Assembly (NCBI RefSeq): GCF_037975245.1
Contig: NC_092575.1
Coordinates: forward strand, 8,712,001-8,776,000
Direction: 5' to 3'
From: Apostichopus japonicus
Taxonomy: Eukaryota > Echinodermata > Holothuroidea > Aspidochirotida > Stichopodidae
DNA: 64,000 nucleotides
Shown here: positions 62,604 through 64,000 of the stretch, in pieces
How the letters are laid out: every line of letters begins with the position of its first letter
How positions within the stretch are numbered: position 1 is the stretch's first letter
The notes under the pieces: model-generated
Told to the model about the DNA's origin: nothing
Databases searched by the model: none
Seen by the model: only the letters and a program-made list of their open reading frames with translations
Program-made: the position numbers and the translations under genes

Positions 62604-64000
62604 GCGGTACCGATCGATCGAATGTACGGTACCGATCAATCGAATGTGCGGTACCGATCAATCGAATGTACGTTGCCGATTTATTGTATATGCGGTACCG
62701 ATCAATCGAATGTGCGGTACCGATCAATCGAATGTGCGTTGCCGATAAATCGAACATGCGGTACAGATCAATCGAATGTGCGTTACAAATTAATGGATTG
62801 TGCTTTACCGATCAGTCGATCGTACGCTACCGATCAATTGAATGTGTGGTACCTATCAATCGAATGTGCGGTACATTATAATAGAATGTGCGATACCGAT
62901 AAATCGAATGTGCGGTACCAATCAATCGAATGTACGGTACCGATAAATCGAATGTGCGTTGCCGATAAATCGAATGTGCGTTACCGATCAATCGAATGTG
63001 CATTGATCAATCGAATGTGCGTTGCAGATTAATCGAATGTGCGGTACCGAAAATCAATTGTGCGGTATCTATCAATCGAATGTGCGGTACCGATAAATGG
63101 AATGTGCGGTACCGATCAATCGAATATGCGGTACCGATCAATCGAATGTGCGATTGATCAATCGAATGTGCGGTACCGATAAATCGAATGTGCGGTACCG
63201 ATCAATCGAATGTTCCGTACCGATAAATCGAATATGCGTCACCGATAAATCGAATGTGCGGTAAATTTAAATAGAACGTGCGGTACCGATAAATAGAATG
63301 TGCGGTACCGATCAATCGAATATGCGGTACCGATAAATCGAATGTGCGGTAACGATAAATCGAATGTGCGTTGCCGATAAACCGAATGTGCGGTACATTA
63401 AAATAGAATGTGCGGTACCGATAAATCGAATGTGCGTTACCGATCAATCGAATGTGCGATTGGTTAATCGAATGTGCCTTACCGATTAATCGAATGTGCG
63501 GTACCGATATACTGAATGTGCGGTATCGATCAATCGAATATGCAGTACCGATAAATAGAATGTGCGTTGCCGAAAAATCGAATGTGCGATAAATTTAAAT
63601 AGAATTTGCGATACCGATAAATCGAATGTGCGGTACCGATCAATAGAATATGCGGTACCGATAAACCGAATGTGCGTTGCCGATAAATAGAATGTGCGTT
63701 ACCGATCAATCGAATGTGCATTGATCAATCGAATGTGCAGTACCGATTAATCGAATGTGCGGTACCGAAAATCAATTGTGCGGTATCGATCAATCGAATG
63801 TGCGGTACCGATAAATCGAATGTGCGGTACCGATCAATCGAATGTGCCGTACCGATAAATCGAATGTGCGATACCGATAAATCGTATGTGCGGTAAATTT
63901 AAATAGAATGTGCGATACCGATCAATCGAATGTGCGGTAACGATAAATCGAATGTGCGGTACCGATCAATCGAATGTGCCGTACAGATAAATCGAATGTG
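62452..64000 (+). repeat. 7,194-bp offset duplication, copy 2 (cut by window edge)
   Basis: Partner of 55258-56806. The array clearly continues past the window. Confidence 0.88.

Larger units (their letters stand above)
49171..64000 (+). repeat. 22-bp satellite array, right arm
   Basis: The same satellite resumes, in the same orientation and phase, directly after the retrotransposon and runs to the end of the window (about 670 monomers by division). It belongs to the same sub-family as 36-43.6 kb rather than 1-35 kb. It shares the ATTGATCAATCG short monomers, the CGATCG-containing monomers and the order of variants. The arm is a mosaic of blocks described separately. I see no gene in it. Confidence 0.97.

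Noticed and set aside
1-64000. Telomeric or subtelomeric repeat
   Set aside because: The unit is 22 bp with no TTAGGG-like G-strand motif, and no telomere repeat was seen within it.
1-64000. Proven centromere
   Set aside because: Array size and higher-order structure fit, but sequence alone cannot show centromere function and no CENP-B-like box was seen.
1-64000. tRNA, rRNA or small RNA genes
   Set aside because: Nothing in the satellite or LINE resembles tRNA A/B boxes in a cloverleaf or conserved rRNA segments.

Overview
This window is eukaryotic, almost certainly animal. Nearly all of it is one tandem-repeat array (positions 1-43627 and 49171-64000, about 58.5 kb) built from a 22-bp monomer. 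The monomer has a 16-base core, CGGTACCGATCAATCG, and a six-base linker, AATGTG. All monomers I read are head-to-tail on the + strand. One full-length non-LTR retrotransposon (43628-49160) interrupts the array. It has a 5' leader, an L1-type ORF1, an ORF2 with AP-endonuclease, reverse transcriptase and C-terminal zinc knuckle, and an A-rich tail, which places it in the L1/Tx1 group of metazoan LINEs. I cannot name the species; an invertebrate or other aquatic animal is a weak guess. I do not recognise the satellite.

Layout. (1) 1-3390: satellite with a 1,625-bp offset duplication. (2) 3391-17578: two near-identical 7,079-bp blocks, each holding two copies of a 2,300-bp sub-block. (3) 15290-23915: about 3.6 copies of a 2.41-kb block, overlapping the previous region. 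(4) 21945-35146: two copies of a 6,601-bp block. (5) 35147-36020: transition. (6) 36021-43627: a more diverged region with shorter repeats (1,485 and about 936 bp) and a variant monomer carrying a perfect 14-bp palindrome. (7) 43628-49160: the LINE, flanked by a 10-12 bp target-site duplication; the empty target survives in a paralogous block at 38796-38807. (8) 49171-64000: a mosaic of blocks repeated at offsets of 852, 857, 1,423, 5,766, 5,771 and 7,194 bp.

Coding content is limited to the LINE. ORF1 (44213-44950) is open. ORF2 (45219-49035) is broken by a single extra base at about 47232, between reverse transcriptase motifs A and C; both halves are otherwise open. The many 60-190 codon ORFs in the array are a consequence of the repeat. 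A 22-bp unit shifts frame by one base per copy, so all three forward frames give the same 22-residue peptide repeat until a variant monomer supplies a stop.

The most notable features are: the 22-bp satellite with its built-in CGGTACCG dyad and high CpG content; its growth by multi-kilobase segmental duplication; the change of repeat family near 36 kb; and a LINE insertion that can be compared directly with its own empty site. All comparisons were made by eye, so block edges are accurate to roughly one monomer.
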